From NCBI GenBank assembly GCA_948528155.1, contig CAOSZT010000130.1, forward strand, positions 1 to 6,286: a DNA stretch of 6,286 bases, read 5' to 3'. The notes under the pieces are model-generated. The model ran no database searches. It was not told where the DNA came from and worked only from the letters and a program-made list of their open reading frames with translations. The position numbers and the translations under genes are program-made. This document shows, one piece after another, positions 6,129-6,286 of the stretch. The DNA is from an uncultured Clostridia bacterium. Lineage in GTDB: Bacteria > Bacillota > Clostridia > TANB77 > CAG-508. Position 1 is the stretch's first letter. Every line of letters begins with the position of its first letter.

Positions 6129-6286
6129 TATTTTAATTATTTGAAATAGGGAATTTAATCATATTATAATTATGTTACAAAATTTAATTTATTATTGATG
6201 TTTTATGAACTATTTAAAAATGGTTACTATATAATGATTTTGAAATTTTTGTACTTTTAAATAAGCCGTTTAAATTTATGATAATA

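Noticed and set aside
6206..6235. Plus-strand TATAAT (6230-6235) as a promoter for a gene beyond the right edge
   Set aside because: The only -35 candidates at suitable spacing (such as TGAACT at 6206-6211) are poor matches, and no downstream gene is visible in the window.
6198..6260. 20-residue plus-strand peptide frame (MFYELFKNGYY...) near the right edge
   Set aside because: No Shine-Dalgarno sequence and no recognisable feature; expected by chance at this size.

Overview
This is an ordinary chromosomal stretch from a very AT-rich (about 25% G+C by eye) low-GC Gram-positive bacterium, most likely an uncultured or gut-type member of the Clostridia or a relative. The evidence is strong purine-rich Shine-Dalgarno sites (AAGAAGG, AGGGGG, AAAGG), consensus sigma-A-like promoters, AGA-dominated arginine codons, TAA/TAG stops, a clade III-type phosphofructokinase and a full-length RqcH. 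The genetic code looks standard: tryptophan is TGG and I see no in-frame TGA. I see no tRNA, rRNA, CRISPR array, insertion sequence or prophage gene.

Layout: positions 1-183 hold noncoding DNA with a good promoter (TTTACA-17-TATAAT) for a rightward series of five genes. These are trmB (tRNA m7G46 methyltransferase, 184-843), a six-unit DUF4116 repeat protein (906-1427), a pfkA-type 6-phosphofructokinase (1495-2640), and two unrelated single-pass membrane proteins with extracytoplasmic domains (2666-3334 and 3411-4133). A weak hairpin lies between the DUF4116 gene and pfkA, and a promoter-like site lies before the last gene. The run may therefore be read as two or three overlapping transcription units rather than one strict operon. 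It ends at a symmetric, probably bidirectional terminator (4152-4193).

On the other strand rqcH (5987-4251) converges on that terminator. It has its own promoter with perfect consensus hexamers (TTGACA-18-TATAAT) and a leader of about 105 nt. Positions 6105-6286 upstream of it are AT-rich and hold nothing else I can support.

Functionally the window joins translation maintenance (TrmB on tRNA, RqcH on stalled 50S subunits), glycolysis (Pfk) and poorly known accessory proteins. No pathway links all of them. I found no convincing new system. The points most worth a second look are active-site or signature substitutions in TrmB (Asp to Asn), Pfk (clade III signature with a missing loop Arg) and RqcH (Asp to Glu in the tRNA-contact DR pair), the perfectly in-register 25-residue DUF4116 repeats, and the pair of membrane proteins of unknown function.
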